Source: Anaplasma ovis str. Haibei (GTDB lineage: Bacteria > Pseudomonadota > Alphaproteobacteria > Rickettsiales > Anaplasmataceae). Taken from it: a stretch of DNA of 64,000 nt. The notes beneath the pieces are model-generated. The model was not told where the DNA came from. It ran no database searches and worked only from the letters and a program-made list of their open reading frames with translations. The position numbers and the translations under genes were made by a program. The DNA lies in the NCBI RefSeq assembly GCF_002214625.1, contig NZ_CP015994.1, positions 806,001 through 870,000 on the forward strand. The letters run 5' to 3'. This document shows positions 9,515 to 18,237 of the stretch, piece by piece; the first letter of the stretch is position 1, and each line of letters starts with the position of its first letter.

Positions 9515-10396
9515 TTGCACGTGCTTGATCACTTGCTGAAGATGGAGGCGTTACATTCCAAGGTTCTGTGGTGGAGGGCTTCTTTCTTTCTCTCTGTGTG
9601 TTTGCTGCTGTTGGTTGTGGGGCAAGTAGATTACTCGAGGGTTATAAAAACCTTGAGGAGGACTCACGACTACGTTGCGAGAGTAAGAATCAGTGGCGAG
9701 ATTGGTCGTAGCAGGGCCAGGGAGGCTATGCTTACTCGGTTAGCGGAGAGTGACTCTGTAAAGGCATTAGTTCTCAGGATAGATAGCCCAGGTGGCACTG
9801 TAGGTGATAGTGAGGCTTTGTATCAACAGATAAGAGAGATAGCCCTGAGGAAGCCTGTAGTTGCGGTACTTGGGAACATAGCTGCTTCAGGTGGGTACAT
9901 GGCCGCCATAGCGGCTGACCACGTGGTCGCACGCCATGGTACCATAACCGGGTCCATAGGTGTGATCTCGCAGTACATCGGCGTGGCTGAGGTAGCCGGA
10001 AAGTTGGGCATTGCACTAAAGTCTATTAAGACTTCTCCGTTGAAGTCTAATATGTCTCCTCTGGAGGAGTTGTCACCCGAAGGGGAGAGTGTAATACAAG
10101 AGGTGGTGGACGATTTTCATGTCTTCTTTACTGGCCTGGTGGCCGAGAGGCGAGGGTTCACCCCTGATAAGATCTCTGCAGTCTCTGACGGTAGGATATA
10201 CACCGGTACCCAAGCCCTACAAGTTGGGCTGATAGATGCCATAGGAGGGGAGAAGGAAGCTTTAGAGTGGCTGAAGACGCAGCGAGACGTGGATGTGCGC
10301 GTCGTCAAGGATGTGGACTACCAGCGCATTGATTCTGGTTTGCCAGCGTTTTTTTCCTCTGCTATACAGTACTTGCACGTATTGCTTTTCGGATGA
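9515..10396 (+). CDS. sppA: Signal peptide peptidase SppA (short, 36K type)
   Basis: 293 aa from a TTG directly after rpsA; a GTG at 9521 or the ATG at 9542 are alternative starts. An N-terminal membrane anchor (about residues 19-38, FFLSVCLLLLVVG) is followed by the S49 peptidase domain with LRIDSPGGTVGDSEALY, the catalytic serine in AASGGYMAA (about residue 127) and the lysine general base in KTSPLKSNMSP (about 179). It degrades cleaved signal peptides in the inner membrane. Only one catalytic domain is present, as in the shorter SppA class. Confidence 0.9.
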   Translation: MHVLDHLLKMEALHSKVLWWRASFFLSVCLLLLVVGQVDYSRVIKTLRRTHDYVARVRISGEIGRSRAREAMLTRLAESDSVKALVLRIDSPGGTVGDSEALYQQIREIALRKPVVAVLGNIAASGGYMAAIAADHVVARHGTITGSIGVISQYIGVAEVAGKLGIALKSIKTSPLKSNMSPLEELSPEGESVIQEVVDDFHVFFTGLVAERRGFTPDKISAVSDGRIYTGTQALQVGLIDAIGGEKEALEWLKTQRDVDVRVVKDVDYQRIDSGLPAFFSSAIQYLHVLLFG

Positions 10397-10403
10397 ACAC
10401 TAT

Positions 10404-10679
10404 ATGTCCCTCAAGTCTGATCTAATTCAGCGCGTTGCAAGAAAGAATCCCTCACTGGGTGAAGCCGTGGTTTCACAGATTGTGGGTATATTTTTTGCCT
10501 CCATAGTAAGCTGTGTAAGTAGCGGGTGCAGAGTCGAGCTTAGGGGGTTCGGTGCATTCTCCACCAGACATTACGTGTTGAAGGACCACAGCTTAAACTC
10601 CAGGCTTCCAAAGTCAACTTACAAAAGGGTGTACTTCCGCCCCAGTGAGAAGCTCGTTAAAGCTGTTGACGGCCGTTAG
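10404..10679 (+). CDS. IHF/HU family DNA-binding protein
   Basis: 91 aa from the ATG at 10404, seven bases after sppA; the frame is open upstream but overlaps sppA. It begins MSLKSDLIQRVARKNPSLGE and has the IHF-beta-like core VELRGFGAFSTRHY and the DNA-intercalating arm region ending in KRVYFRPSEKLVKAV. The position right after rpsA/sppA matches ihfB (himD) in other proteobacteria. The arm reads NSRLPKSTYKRVYFRPSE where most family members have RNPKTG..., so the minor-groove tip is divergent. Confidence 0.85.
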   Translation: MSLKSDLIQRVARKNPSLGEAVVSQIVGIFFASIVSCVSSGCRVELRGFGAFSTRHYVLKDHSLNSRLPKSTYKRVYFRPSEKLVKAVDGR

Positions 10680-10692
10680 CACAGCCGAGGAA

Positions 10693-10758
10693 TAGGCCTG
10701 CATTGCGTGGCCTAGGACAAGTTTGGCACATTTATTTGAAATTCTTCAAACTTGTCCT
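10693..10758. terminator. Double hairpin downstream of the IHF-like gene
   Basis: Two adjacent inverted repeats. TAGGCC (10693-10698) pairs with GGCCTA (10709-10714). A perfect 12-bp stem AGGACAAGTTTG (10714-10725) pairs with CAAACTTGTCCT (10747-10758) around a 21-nt loop. There is no clear downstream U tract on either strand, so it may be a Rho-independent-like terminator or an RNA structure or operator ahead of the zapA gene pair. Confidence 0.45.
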
Positions 10759-10844
10759 GCAGTTCCGGGTTGACGATAACAAAAAGTTTGCATGTTTTGG
10801 TTATCTGTAATAACTTGCGTCTTTGGGTCTTTGTTCATCGTCCT

Positions 10845-11132
10845 ATGGTTGTTAAGTCGGAGGATGCGGACTACGCGGGGGATCTGCGCAGGGCGTTTGA
10901 TGAATTGGAGAATTCTCTGGCGCGCAGGCTAGGCACTGAGGGCAGTGCGGATGCAGCTGGGTCTGAAAGAAGAGTAAGCGAGCTGGCCGAGGAAAAGCAG
11001 CTGCTGGAGGAGGCGTTGCTGCAACGTGAGGCAGAGTGTGCGTACTGGAAGGCGACGTGCAGCGAAATTGTTGACGGCCTGAATTCCTCGATAGAAGCGG
11101 TGAAATCTATTTTGAATAGTAGAGAGGGATAG
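10845..11132 (+). CDS. Small coiled-coil protein upstream of zapA
   Basis: 95 aa from the ATG at 10845 (MVVKSEDADYAGDLRRAFDE). Residues about 10-70 are a charged heptad-like helix (ELAEEKQLLEEALLQREAECAYWK). In alphaproteobacteria a short coiled-coil protein of the DUF4164 type commonly precedes zapA, and position and character match. The stop TAG is immediately followed by the zapA GTG, so the two are surely co-translated. A role with ZapA at the division ring is inferred only from context. Confidence 0.7.
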   Translation: MVVKSEDADYAGDLRRAFDELENSLARRLGTEGSADAAGSERRVSELAEEKQLLEEALLQREAECAYWKATCSEIVDGLNSSIEAVKSILNSREG

Positions 11133-11567
11133 GTGATTGAAGAGATATCTGCTGGCTCTCGTGTCGTTGATGTTACAATTCGCGGCAGTACTTACAGAGT
11201 CGCGTGCGGGGCAAGCGAGGAGAAGCGCCTGGGTGAGCTTGCCAGTAGGCTGAGCAAGTTGGTGGAGGCGATATCTGGCGGAGGCAGAGGCAGAGCTTCT
11301 GACACCCTACTGTTGCTTCTGGCCGGATTGAAGCTTGAGGATAAAGTCGAGGAACTGACACGGGAGCTCAACAAGGCTACTGAAGAATTATCTGAGTATA
11401 AGGCAATGCACAGCAAGGAGGTTCGCCTCAGAGGCTCCCTTGAGGGGTTGTTGCGCTACAGCCTGTCACGGACGAAGGAATTGTTAGCGTATGTTAATGA
11501 CACGCATGCGAAGGAACCGCAAGACACGGAAAGCGCAGAGGCCGAGAGTGCTGCCAGAACCTGCTGA
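11133..11567 (+). CDS. zapA: ZapA-like cell division protein
   Basis: 144 aa from the GTG at 11133. The N-terminal ZapA domain has VDVTIRGSTYRVACGASEEKR and LGELASRLSKLVEAI, then a hydrophobic helix (DTLLLLLAGLKLEDKVEELT) leading into a coiled coil that in the family forms an antiparallel tetramer. ZapA crosslinks FtsZ filaments. The C-terminal 30-40 residues after the coiled coil are longer than usual. FtsZ is known from these wall-poor bacteria, so a ZapA is plausible. Confidence 0.8.
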   Translation: MIEEISAGSRVVDVTIRGSTYRVACGASEEKRLGELASRLSKLVEAISGGGRGRASDTLLLLLAGLKLEDKVEELTRELNKATEELSEYKAMHSKEVRLRGSLEGLLRYSLSRTKELLAYVNDTHAKEPQDTESAEAESAARTC

Positions 11568-11894
11568 AGCAGTTACATGCACGTGGTAACTACTGGTGGT
11601 GTGCCGCGCGCTGTAAAACGTGGCTGATTTCTCCGTCACACAATCCGTAGTTTCGCCTTGCACTTGGTTGGGGTGGTAGGCTACAGCCCGGCTCAGCATG
11701 CGTAAACCCGGTGTACGTGCCCGTAGTTGTGTGCCGTACCCGTGTGCGTACGTTCAGAGCATGCGGAAGCGCTGAATGCAGGTCTCCACTTGTGGCATCG
11801 TGTTCGCAGGCGGGGAGGCTAAACAATCTGCCCAACTGTTGACTGTGCCGGGTATTTGATCTAGACTGAACCCAATCTTACGGGCGGAGGACGT
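11568..11894. other. Spacer after zapA, no gene seen
   Basis: 327 bases without a convincing reading frame. An imperfect long-range pairing exists between GCAC...AACTAC (11579-11593) and GTAGTT...GTGC (11723-11734), enclosing 156 nt. The location matches where 6S RNA genes often sit, but I cannot fold it confidently. Confidence 0.4.
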
Positions 11895-12848
11895 ATGCCG
11901 GGGTGTTGTAGCAATTCCGAGCCAAGCGGCAGGGGTGCCGCGGGGGAAAGCGGTGGCGGGCCGCATAGTCATCTGAAAGTGCTGTCCAGACAGGTGTGTG
12001 AGTCCCTGCTGTGCGGCTTTTCCGGTGCGTCGTCGTTTCTCATAGCCTCAGCGTCTGCTATCCAATTACGTGTCTTCCTAAGTGTCTGCCACAGCTCTAT
12101 AGAACCTGGTGCGCGTAGAGTGCACAGAAGAAATATGCGTAACGCGCTTGCCGCCATGAAGGCGAGCATGCTGCCTGCAGCTGAGATGTTTGTTCTAGTA
12201 CCAGTGCTGTGTGTTTTACTCCACTGGTTCGGGAGTATAAGCCTGGCGATCTGCTTGCTTGCGTGCTGGGGAGCGATGTTCGCAGTGTGTCTCTTCGTGA
12301 GGGTTACCGGAATATTAAAGGGATGCCCGAGAGTGGAGTCTCCTATGTATGGGCCTAGCCCCTTCCCGAGAATGGCCCCCCCGCAGAACGTTGTCACTGT
12401 GCATGAACATGAAGATCCTATACACAGTGGGCCAGAACCCGCATCCAATGCTGGCGCTACAGGTGCGTCGCTTTTAAAGTCCGCCGTGCTAGCCGTTTTA
12501 TTCATACCCTTCCGAGCTGTAACGCTGGTCTCTACACTTGTGTTGATGACAATAGCGCTGCTATGTGCGATCCCCGGCTTTCTTCATGACGTTTACGATG
12601 CTGTGAGAAGGCGCGTTGCGCACGGTAGTGTCGAGCGTCCTAGCCATAGCCCGCAGTTTGCGGTTCTGTTTCCAAGGGTAACAGACACCGCGCGCAAGTT
12701 TTGCTCCCTGGCAAAGTCGGCTCTGTTTGATCTCGCGTGGATTGCCACTATGGGGATTACTGGAGTACCATCCCTAATGCACGGAGTAACTGTAGAGGGG
12801 CTGACATCTCCTCATCATGTCGATGTCGCCGCTGCAGAGCTTGGTTAG
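11895..12848 (+). CDS. Hypothetical membrane protein
   Basis: 317 aa, ATG at 11895 with a GGAGGA element about 4 bases upstream. I do not recognise a family. A Gly/Ser-rich N-terminus is followed by two adjacent hydrophobic segments around residues 95-135 (AAEMFVLVPVLCVLLHWFGS; LAICLLACWGAMFAVCLFV), a proline-rich cytosolic-looking linker (about 155-195), another hydrophobic pair around 200-235 (SAVLAVLFIPF; LVSTLVLMTIALLCAIPGF) and a hydrophilic C-terminus. It looks like an inner-membrane protein with two helical hairpins. It stands alone between zapA and hemH. Confidence 0.65.
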   Translation: MPGCCSNSEPSGRGAAGESGGGPHSHLKVLSRQVCESLLCGFSGASSFLIASASAIQLRVFLSVCHSSIEPGARRVHRRNMRNALAAMKASMLPAAEMFVLVPVLCVLLHWFGSISLAICLLACWGAMFAVCLFVRVTGILKGCPRVESPMYGPSPFPRMAPPQNVVTVHEHEDPIHSGPEPASNAGATGASLLKSAVLAVLFIPFRAVTLVSTLVLMTIALLCAIPGFLHDVYDAVRRRVAHGSVERPSHSPQFAVLFPRVTDTARKFCSLAKSALFDLAWIATMGITGVPSLMHGVTVEGLTSPHHVDVAAAELG

Positions 12849-13157
12849 TGTTAGCAGTCACGGCACAACTCGGAAAAAGCTCAGCACCGAGTCATGGCAG
12901 CCCCACTGGGGTAGGAAGGTCAGCCACTGTTGCAGCAAGCAGCTACTGGGCAGCCCTCAGTAGTGATGTGCTGGCTGTGCTTGTCCGCCTCACAGAGCTG
13001 TTGGCTAGTCCTCAGTGGTACCCGTGATTTTTACCCTGGTAAGTACAGCTACAGGTGTCTGGCGTAACCCCGTATGGATTGTGTTGGTAAGGCATGGATC
13101 TGAGTTGTCAGCGTATTGGTCTTAATCGAGTGCATTTTCGTAAACAGCGTGAGTAGA
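12849..13157. other. Spacer before hemH, nothing identified
   Basis: About 309 bases with no supported gene, only short frames and a small CCCCACTGGGG hairpin near 12901. The actual hemH start lies somewhere in 13116-13158. Confidence 0.4.
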
Positions 13158-14201
13158 GTGTCAAACAAAAAAGTGGCTGTGGTATTGCTAAACCTTGGGG
13201 GACCAAGCTCTCTGTGCGAAGTCGAGAAATTCCTGTTCAGCCTGTTTAGTGACCGACGCATACTAGAGCTACCGTACCCGCTAAGGATGCTAGTGGCCAT
13301 GCTAATTTCTAAGTTAAGAGCGAGGTCGGCCAGGAAGATTTACGCACTAATGGGGGGAAAGTCCGCCATACTGGAGGAAACAGAGCACCAAGCTTCGGCC
13401 CTGGAAAAACGCTTGAATTGCGCAGCAGAAGGTAAGATATACAAGGTGTTCGTCTGCATGCGACACTCAAAACCAGGGTCCAGGGAAGCGCTGCACGCCG
13501 TTCGTGATTATCAACCTGAACATGTAGTACTGCTTCCTATGTATCCGCAATATTCCAGCACCACAACTCTGTCCGCAATTGAAGACTGGCATAACAGCGC
13601 GCGTAGAGCGTGCTATGAGCCCGATACCAGAATCATATGCTGCTACCACACTCACGCGGATTACATAGCGGCACACTGCGAACTGATATTGGGCGAGTAT
13701 AATAAGGCCGCTATGGCCCACAGTAGCCCGAGAATATTATTTTCCGCACATGGGCTGCCCGTACGCATTGTAGAGCGCGGGGACCCATACCAAGAACAGA
13801 TACGGCAAAGTGTTTGCGCAATTGTGGAGCGATTGGGTATACAAGCTCTGGACTACTCCATATGCTATCAGAGCAAAGTGGGGCCTACTAAATGGCTCGA
13901 GCCTAGTACGCAGCTCGAAATCCTAAGGGCGAAAGACGATGGTGTCCCGGTAGTGGTGGTGCCAATCTCTTTTGTATCCGAACACTCAGAAACTCTGGTA
14001 GAGCTCGATATAGAGTACAAGGCACTAATGCCCGGAAAGCAGCAATATTTCCGGGTACCCACCTTGAGGACAAACACACTGTTCATTGAGTGCCTATACA
14101 AGCTGGTGTACGCACTAGATGCGAGTGCGGCACCGTGCTGCGCCGAGTATGGGCTATGCTGGAAAAAGATGCGGGGCGAAATTCACGCAGGAGCGCGCTA
14201 G
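13158..14201 (+). CDS. hemH: Ferrochelatase
   Basis: 347 aa from the GTG at 13158 (SNKKVAVVLLNLGGP); a TTG at 13116 and a GTG at 13149 are also in frame and no Shine-Dalgarno decides. It inserts ferrous iron into protoporphyrin IX, the last step of haem synthesis. Family motifs: LLNLGGPSSLCEVEKFL at the N-terminus, MRHSKPG (about residue 101), PMYPQYSSTTTLSA (about 131), the catalytic histidine in LFSAHGLPV (about 195) and the C-terminal PISFVSEHSETLVELDIEY. It is convergent with zapE; the stops are 2 bases apart. Confidence 0.93.
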   Translation: MSNKKVAVVLLNLGGPSSLCEVEKFLFSLFSDRRILELPYPLRMLVAMLISKLRARSARKIYALMGGKSAILEETEHQASALEKRLNCAAEGKIYKVFVCMRHSKPGSREALHAVRDYQPEHVVLLPMYPQYSSTTTLSAIEDWHNSARRACYEPDTRIICCYHTHADYIAAHCELILGEYNKAAMAHSSPRILFSAHGLPVRIVERGDPYQEQIRQSVCAIVERLGIQALDYSICYQSKVGPTKWLEPSTQLEILRAKDDGVPVVVVPISFVSEHSETLVELDIEYKALMPGKQQYFRVPTLRTNTLFIECLYKLVYALDASAAPCCAEYGLCWKKMRGEIHAGAR

Positions 14202-14203
14202 TA

Positions 14204-15253
14204 TCACCACATGTCGGACCCCATTTCAGCAAGCCGGGACGCGGCGCGTTTGAAGCCCACTGACTCGGGCCCTGCATGTAGTTCATTAATATTAGCAGCA
14301 AGCGAGCAAAATATGCGCACCCTGCGCTCATATAGCTCATCCACCAACATTATGAACCGCTGCATTTCGTTTTGAGCAAAAAAGTCAAATACCGGAATGC
14401 CTTTGATGAATATGGTAGTGAAGTTTTTGGCTATTTCCTTATAGTCTGCAACCCATAAAGGGTTTTTGTTGCCGCACAGATCCTCAAAATTAAACCAGGC
14501 AACAGTATTGCGGGTCTTCCCTACTTCGATCTTCCTGCTTCCAACAGTCAGCATCACGTTTTCAACTTTGCCAGAACCAACAAGCGCCACAAAGTGTGCG
14601 TGCAATTTTTGGTCCGCACCCTTACCCACATAATATCTACATGCATCTTGTCCGCATATTGACCTATAGTCGAGCTTACCAAGCATGGGCACAACTTGCA
14701 TATGTTGCTCAAGCAAAGATATAGCAGGCAGAAAGAGCTCACGACGTAGCCCTCCTTCATACAATCCACGTGGGGGATAGTTGGACGTCATTATGACTAC
14801 CAGGTTTTTGGAGAACAGCACAGAAAACACTTTGTGCAGCACTACAGCTTCGCACACATCGTTGACTTGCACTTCATCTAAGTACAAGAGCTCCGCACCT
14901 TGTAGCATGGTATTCACGGCAAAAGATATGCAATGGCTGTCCTGCTGCCAGTTATCAACACGCATGTGGTGCAGCAGATCGTGCAAATCCTTCATGAAGG
15001 TGTTGAAGTGTACCTTTTTCTTCTTTTGGATTACCGAATGTTCGTAAAACAGATTCGCCAGCATGGACTTCCCCCTGCCAACGTCCCCGTGCATGTATAC
15101 ACCCTTCTTTGCGGCAAACCCTGGCCTGCGCCAAAACTCCCACCATTTCGGCGGAATTCGGTTGTACTTCATCAGCTCCTTGAGCGTAGCAACCTGGAGG
15201 TCATCCTGCACTATCTCACGTGCATCGACCATACTGTGATATCTAGCAAGCAT
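14204..15253 (-). CDS. zapE: AFG1/ZapE family P-loop ATPase
   Basis: 349 aa from the ATG at 15253 (MLARYHSMVDAREIVQDDLQ). Walker A is GDVGRGKSML (about residue 57) and Walker B is LLYLDEVQVND (about 123). MTSNYPPRGLYEGGL (about 161) and the IKGIPVF region (about 274) are family-specific. Bacterial ZapE destabilises FtsZ under stress; mitochondrial AFG1/LACE1 handles misfolded respiratory-chain proteins. The frame stays open another 92 codons to 15529, directly abutting the upstream gene's stop, so a Cys-containing N-terminal extension is possible; 349 aa better matches the family. Confidence 0.82.
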   Translation of the reverse strand: MLARYHSMVDAREIVQDDLQVATLKELMKYNRIPPKWWEFWRRPGFAAKKGVYMHGDVGRGKSMLANLFYEHSVIQKKKKVHFNTFMKDLHDLLHHMRVDNWQQDSHCISFAVNTMLQGAELLYLDEVQVNDVCEAVVLHKVFSVLFSKNLVVIMTSNYPPRGLYEGGLRRELFLPAISLLEQHMQVVPMLGKLDYRSICGQDACRYYVGKGADQKLHAHFVALVGSGKVENVMLTVGSRKIEVGKTRNTVAWFNFEDLCGNKNPLWVADYKEIAKNFTTIFIKGIPVFDFFAQNEMQRFIMLVDELYERRVRIFCSLAANINELHAGPESVGFKRAASRLAEMGSDMW

Positions 15254-15529
15254 AAACTCACCAACAACCCCGTTAGACCGGGGGGAATTATATAATTTGC
15301 AACTGAGGCAGAGAGCTTTACGCTCAAACATAGAGTGCCATAAAAACGGGATAAATTCCATCACCGCTGCACTACATGGAAAATCAGGCCCAAGATGCCC
15401 TTCCCCACAATAGTGCAACATCCGTCTCGTGCACCACAAACCATATACCGCATCATGAGCAGCGTGCGCAACCCAGTTTTTCAAATTTGAGGAGAAAGAA
15501 ATTTGTTGCATAACCATCAGGCAACACAA

Positions 15530-15859
15530 TTACCTATTGCTCAGGGATTTAGAGACTATGTCCCTCATCTTGTCTCTGACATAGGCCGGATTGTAGCCAG
15601 CAAAGTGACATACAGTTATAAAATCACTGTGTAAATCATTGATCCAGTTAAAGGCCTTCACCTTTTCTATATTATTTTCTGTTCGCTTATAGTTAGATGT
15701 AATATCTATCATGGCCTGAAGTATAACTGCACCCCAAAGTGAGCTGTAACGTTTCTGTTCACCAACCGTTTCTTCATCTTCCACATTGTGGAGTGGGTCA
15801 GTAGCAAGGCCGTCGTACACCCCACAGTAATTGTAGAAGTTTAATAAATCAGAGTTCAT
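15530..15859 (-). CDS. Small conserved protein of unknown function
   Basis: 109 aa, ATG at 15859. The C-terminal half has a conspicuous pattern, FNWINDLHSDFITVCHFAGYNPAYVRDKM, that I associate with a small alphaproteobacterial family (WxN...DFxxVCxxAGxxPxYV), sometimes phage-derived. I cannot name it. It contains a helix-rich middle (WGAVILQAMIDITSNYK) and no signal peptide. It is immediately upstream of and on the same strand as zapE, probably one transcript. Confidence 0.6.
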   Translation of the reverse strand: MNSDLLNFYNYCGVYDGLATDPLHNVEDEETVGEQKRYSSLWGAVILQAMIDITSNYKRTENNIEKVKAFNWINDLHSDFITVCHFAGYNPAYVRDKMRDIVSKSLSNR

Positions 15860-16416
15860 TTTTATCCTCTTAGATGAGAAAGATCGACCGATTCAAAACC
15901 CAGGGAAAACAAAAAATCAAGCCACGCCAGGGTGTCTCTCTGCTCCTTATTATGAGCAAAAAAGTAGCCTCCTTCCCAATAGCGGGGATTTTACGGTATG
16001 CCTGTTATGATATAATTATATTGGATATTTCCGTACAGGCTGATCAAAAACTGTTACTCATCTGGTATGTATTTTGCTGAGCGGGAGACCGGGTGCGAAA
16101 AAGCTTGCGAGGTTATTATTATCTATAGGCTCGGAATGCGCTGTAGTGGCATTATCTGTATTGGCTGGCACCATGGGAATATCAGGTCTCACAACGTAGA
16201 ACTGGGGCTGTACAGTGTGGGACGTAACAGCACATATCTGTACACGATGCAATGCGATAATTTGTTATACCCTGAGCACTAATCACCCAAAACCATCGGT
16301 CAGCAGTTTACATTGCAAACTCGCGGCTTCCGCAGCGGATTTCTAACACGCTAGGTATGACTCACTATAAGTCTCAGAGCAGTTCATCCAGTAGAGAATT
16401 CGTGCGTGAGCTTGTC
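15860..16416. other. Spacer, nothing identified
   Basis: 557 bases between two minus-strand genes. Only short frames of 60-71 codons without family features (for example 16067-16282 plus) are present. I see no RNA gene or strong repeat; probably decayed sequence plus the promoter of the 15859 gene. Confidence 0.4.
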
Positions 16417-17313
16417 TTATTCCACACTTATTACGGGCTGCGTTTCACTTTCTGAGACAAGCGCAACCAGCAGATTGCTGACAAATTTGAGTTTGCGGTC
16501 ATCGGTCAGGTCAATCCCGTGCTTAGCCTCGAGGTGAGAAAGCACCTCGTCTACCATGCTGACCGCGTTTTTCACTATATACACTCTTGCTTCGGAAATC
16601 GCCTTCGCTTGTTGCCTTCTTAGCATAACTTGCGCTATCTCAGAAGAGTACGCTAGATGGGATATTCTCGCATCTTCCACCTCGATACCAACAATACCCA
16701 CTCTGCTTTGCAGGATTGCACAAAGCTTTTGGGAAATCTCTGTAGAATTCTGGCGCAGCGACACGGTGGAATTGGAATCATACGGATAGCTGCCAGCAAG
16801 TTCTCTAAGGGCAGTTTCTCCTTGCACGGAAATGAAGCTCTGATAATTCTCTATGTTAAAGCACGCCTTAGCTGGAGATACAATTCTCCAAACCACGGCA
16901 GCTGCTATCTCTATAGGATTCCCATCTGCATCGTTAACTTTCATCACGGAGGTGTTCGTGCTCTCGATTTTCAGAGAAACGCTGCGCTTCGTAGAGAAAG
17001 GTACAGTGAAACGCAGGCCCATGCCGAAAGACGTGCCGATGTACTCACCAAAAAATTCCACAACTTTGGCTTCATTTGGCCCGTTTATGAAGAAGCCACT
17101 TGGCAACAATGACCCGACTATAGCCAATATGCCCATGGCACCCAAAAACGGCAGCGAGAAATCGCTAACCAGGCAGCCGATGCCAAGCCCGGTCAGGCCA
17201 ATCAGCATTGCACCGATTACGCTGTATCCGTTAAAACACAACAGATTTTTGTTCTCAATATTGCGTACGGACGACGATGCTATACCATTATGTTTTCCCG
17301 TATCTTTTTGCAT
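16417..17313 (-). CDS. SPFH (stomatin/prohibitin/flotillin) domain membrane protein
   Basis: 298 aa, ATG at 17313. Two hydrophobic segments (about residues 31-50 and 54-75, SVIGAMLIGLTGLGIGCLV; LPFLGAMGILAIVGSLLPSG) precede the SPFH domain, which starts at GPNEAKVVEFFGEYIGT and includes RFTVPFSTKRSVSLKIES, DADGNPIEIAAAVVWRIVSP and RVGIVGIEVEDARISHLAYS. The C-terminal helix RRQQAKAISEARVYIVKNAV is the usual oligomerisation segment. Such proteins scaffold membrane microdomains and proteases; the exact partner is unknown. No NfeD partner is adjacent. Confidence 0.85.
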   Translation of the reverse strand: MQKDTGKHNGIASSSVRNIENKNLLCFNGYSVIGAMLIGLTGLGIGCLVSDFSLPFLGAMGILAIVGSLLPSGFFINGPNEAKVVEFFGEYIGTSFGMGLRFTVPFSTKRSVSLKIESTNTSVMKVNDADGNPIEIAAAVVWRIVSPAKACFNIENYQSFISVQGETALRELAGSYPYDSNSTVSLRQNSTEISQKLCAILQSRVGIVGIEVEDARISHLAYSSEIAQVMLRRQQAKAISEARVYIVKNAVSMVDEVLSHLEAKHGIDLTDDRKLKFVSNLLVALVSESETQPVISVE

Positions 17314-17412
17314 TACACCCCCCTAGTACAGCTTTATGCAAGGATTAACAATAGCAATATAAAACAGAACCAAACCCCCCCGCGCCTACGGTTGGGCAGT
17401 ACGAACGGGCAG

Positions 17413-18237
17413 CTATCCCTCTTGTTCTTCTTCGCTGAAGCCAACCTGCATTTCACTTATTGCGTTTATCACGTCCACCCTGCCCTTATCAATCGCAACA
17501 CTGAGCGGAGTTTCTCCTTTATCGTTCTTGACTCCGACATCAGCGCCATTTGACAGCAGGTATCTGACAGTATCTATGGCTCCATGCCTAACTGCGTGAA
17601 TAAGCAGGTTGTCCCCATTTTCAGCGCGCATTTTTTCCATAACAAACTGTTGGTCTTTGCCCATCACTGCCAGCTCATTGATAACGGCCAGAAGCCCAGT
17701 GATGTTGTTCATTTTGGCGCAATGGAATACATGCGCATAGTAATCTTCCGCGCGGTAGAACCGTGGTAGATGCGTATTGTTGTTATTATATGCATCTGTC
17801 TCTATGTACGGATGGGCTGCTCTGCGATGTGGCCAATGTCTGACTTTGCCTTGCGGTAAATTTGCAGCATCACCTACAGATTCGTCACGGTTGCCATTCT
17901 GCACACGTTCTGTGTTGGTTGCAGCGGCCACGTCACCAGCGGGTTCGCCCCCTTGCGCTGGAGGCTTTTTCTCCCCCTTATCCTGTTTCTGCGCGCCGTC
18001 AACACTCACCTCTTTCTGGGAGCGTTTTTCCCCTGATTTGTCATCACCACTTTTGCGCCATGTCATAACACCGCCAATACCTGATTCCACGCTGGGCACC
18101 ATGGTTTCCGCGCGCTTGCTCACTTCTCCCAAAAGAAGGTCTAATGCGCCACTGGAAGAGCTGCTAGCAATGCATTCCTGGCCACAAAACACAGTGCACA
18201 AGACACCGGTCAAAAAAACCCTCCTCACAACACACAT
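17413..18237 (-). CDS. Exported ankyrin-repeat protein
   Basis: 274 aa, ATG at 18237. An N-terminal signal peptide is visible (VRRVFLTGVLCTVFCGQECIAS). A long charged, low-complexity linker rich in K/E/G/Q follows (about residues 60-125). The C-terminal third holds ankyrin repeats: NGDNLLIHAVRHGAIDTVRY LLSNGADV and KGETPLSVAIDKGRVDVINAI, plus a weaker repeat before them. Ankyrin proteins are well-known host-interaction effectors in Anaplasmataceae (AnkA and relatives). The Sec-type signal suggests the periplasm or beyond rather than direct type IV delivery. It is divergent from addA. Confidence 0.82.
   Translation of the reverse strand: MCVVRRVFLTGVLCTVFCGQECIASSSSSGALDLLLGEVSKRAETMVPSVESGIGGVMTWRKSGDDKSGEKRSQKEVSVDGAQKQDKGEKKPPAQGGEPAGDVAAATNTERVQNGNRDESVGDAANLPQGKVRHWPHRRAAHPYIETDAYNNNNTHLPRFYRAEDYYAHVFHCAKMNNITGLLAVINELAVMGKDQQFVMEKMRAENGDNLLIHAVRHGAIDTVRYLLSNGADVGVKNDKGETPLSVAIDKGRVDVINAISEMQVGFSEEEQEG

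Noticed and set aside
16356-16370. TATGACTCACTATAA, very like the core of the phage T7 promoter
   Set aside because: Two mismatches to the T7 core, no phage genes or T7-type polymerase nearby, and such a match can be chance in 64 kb.
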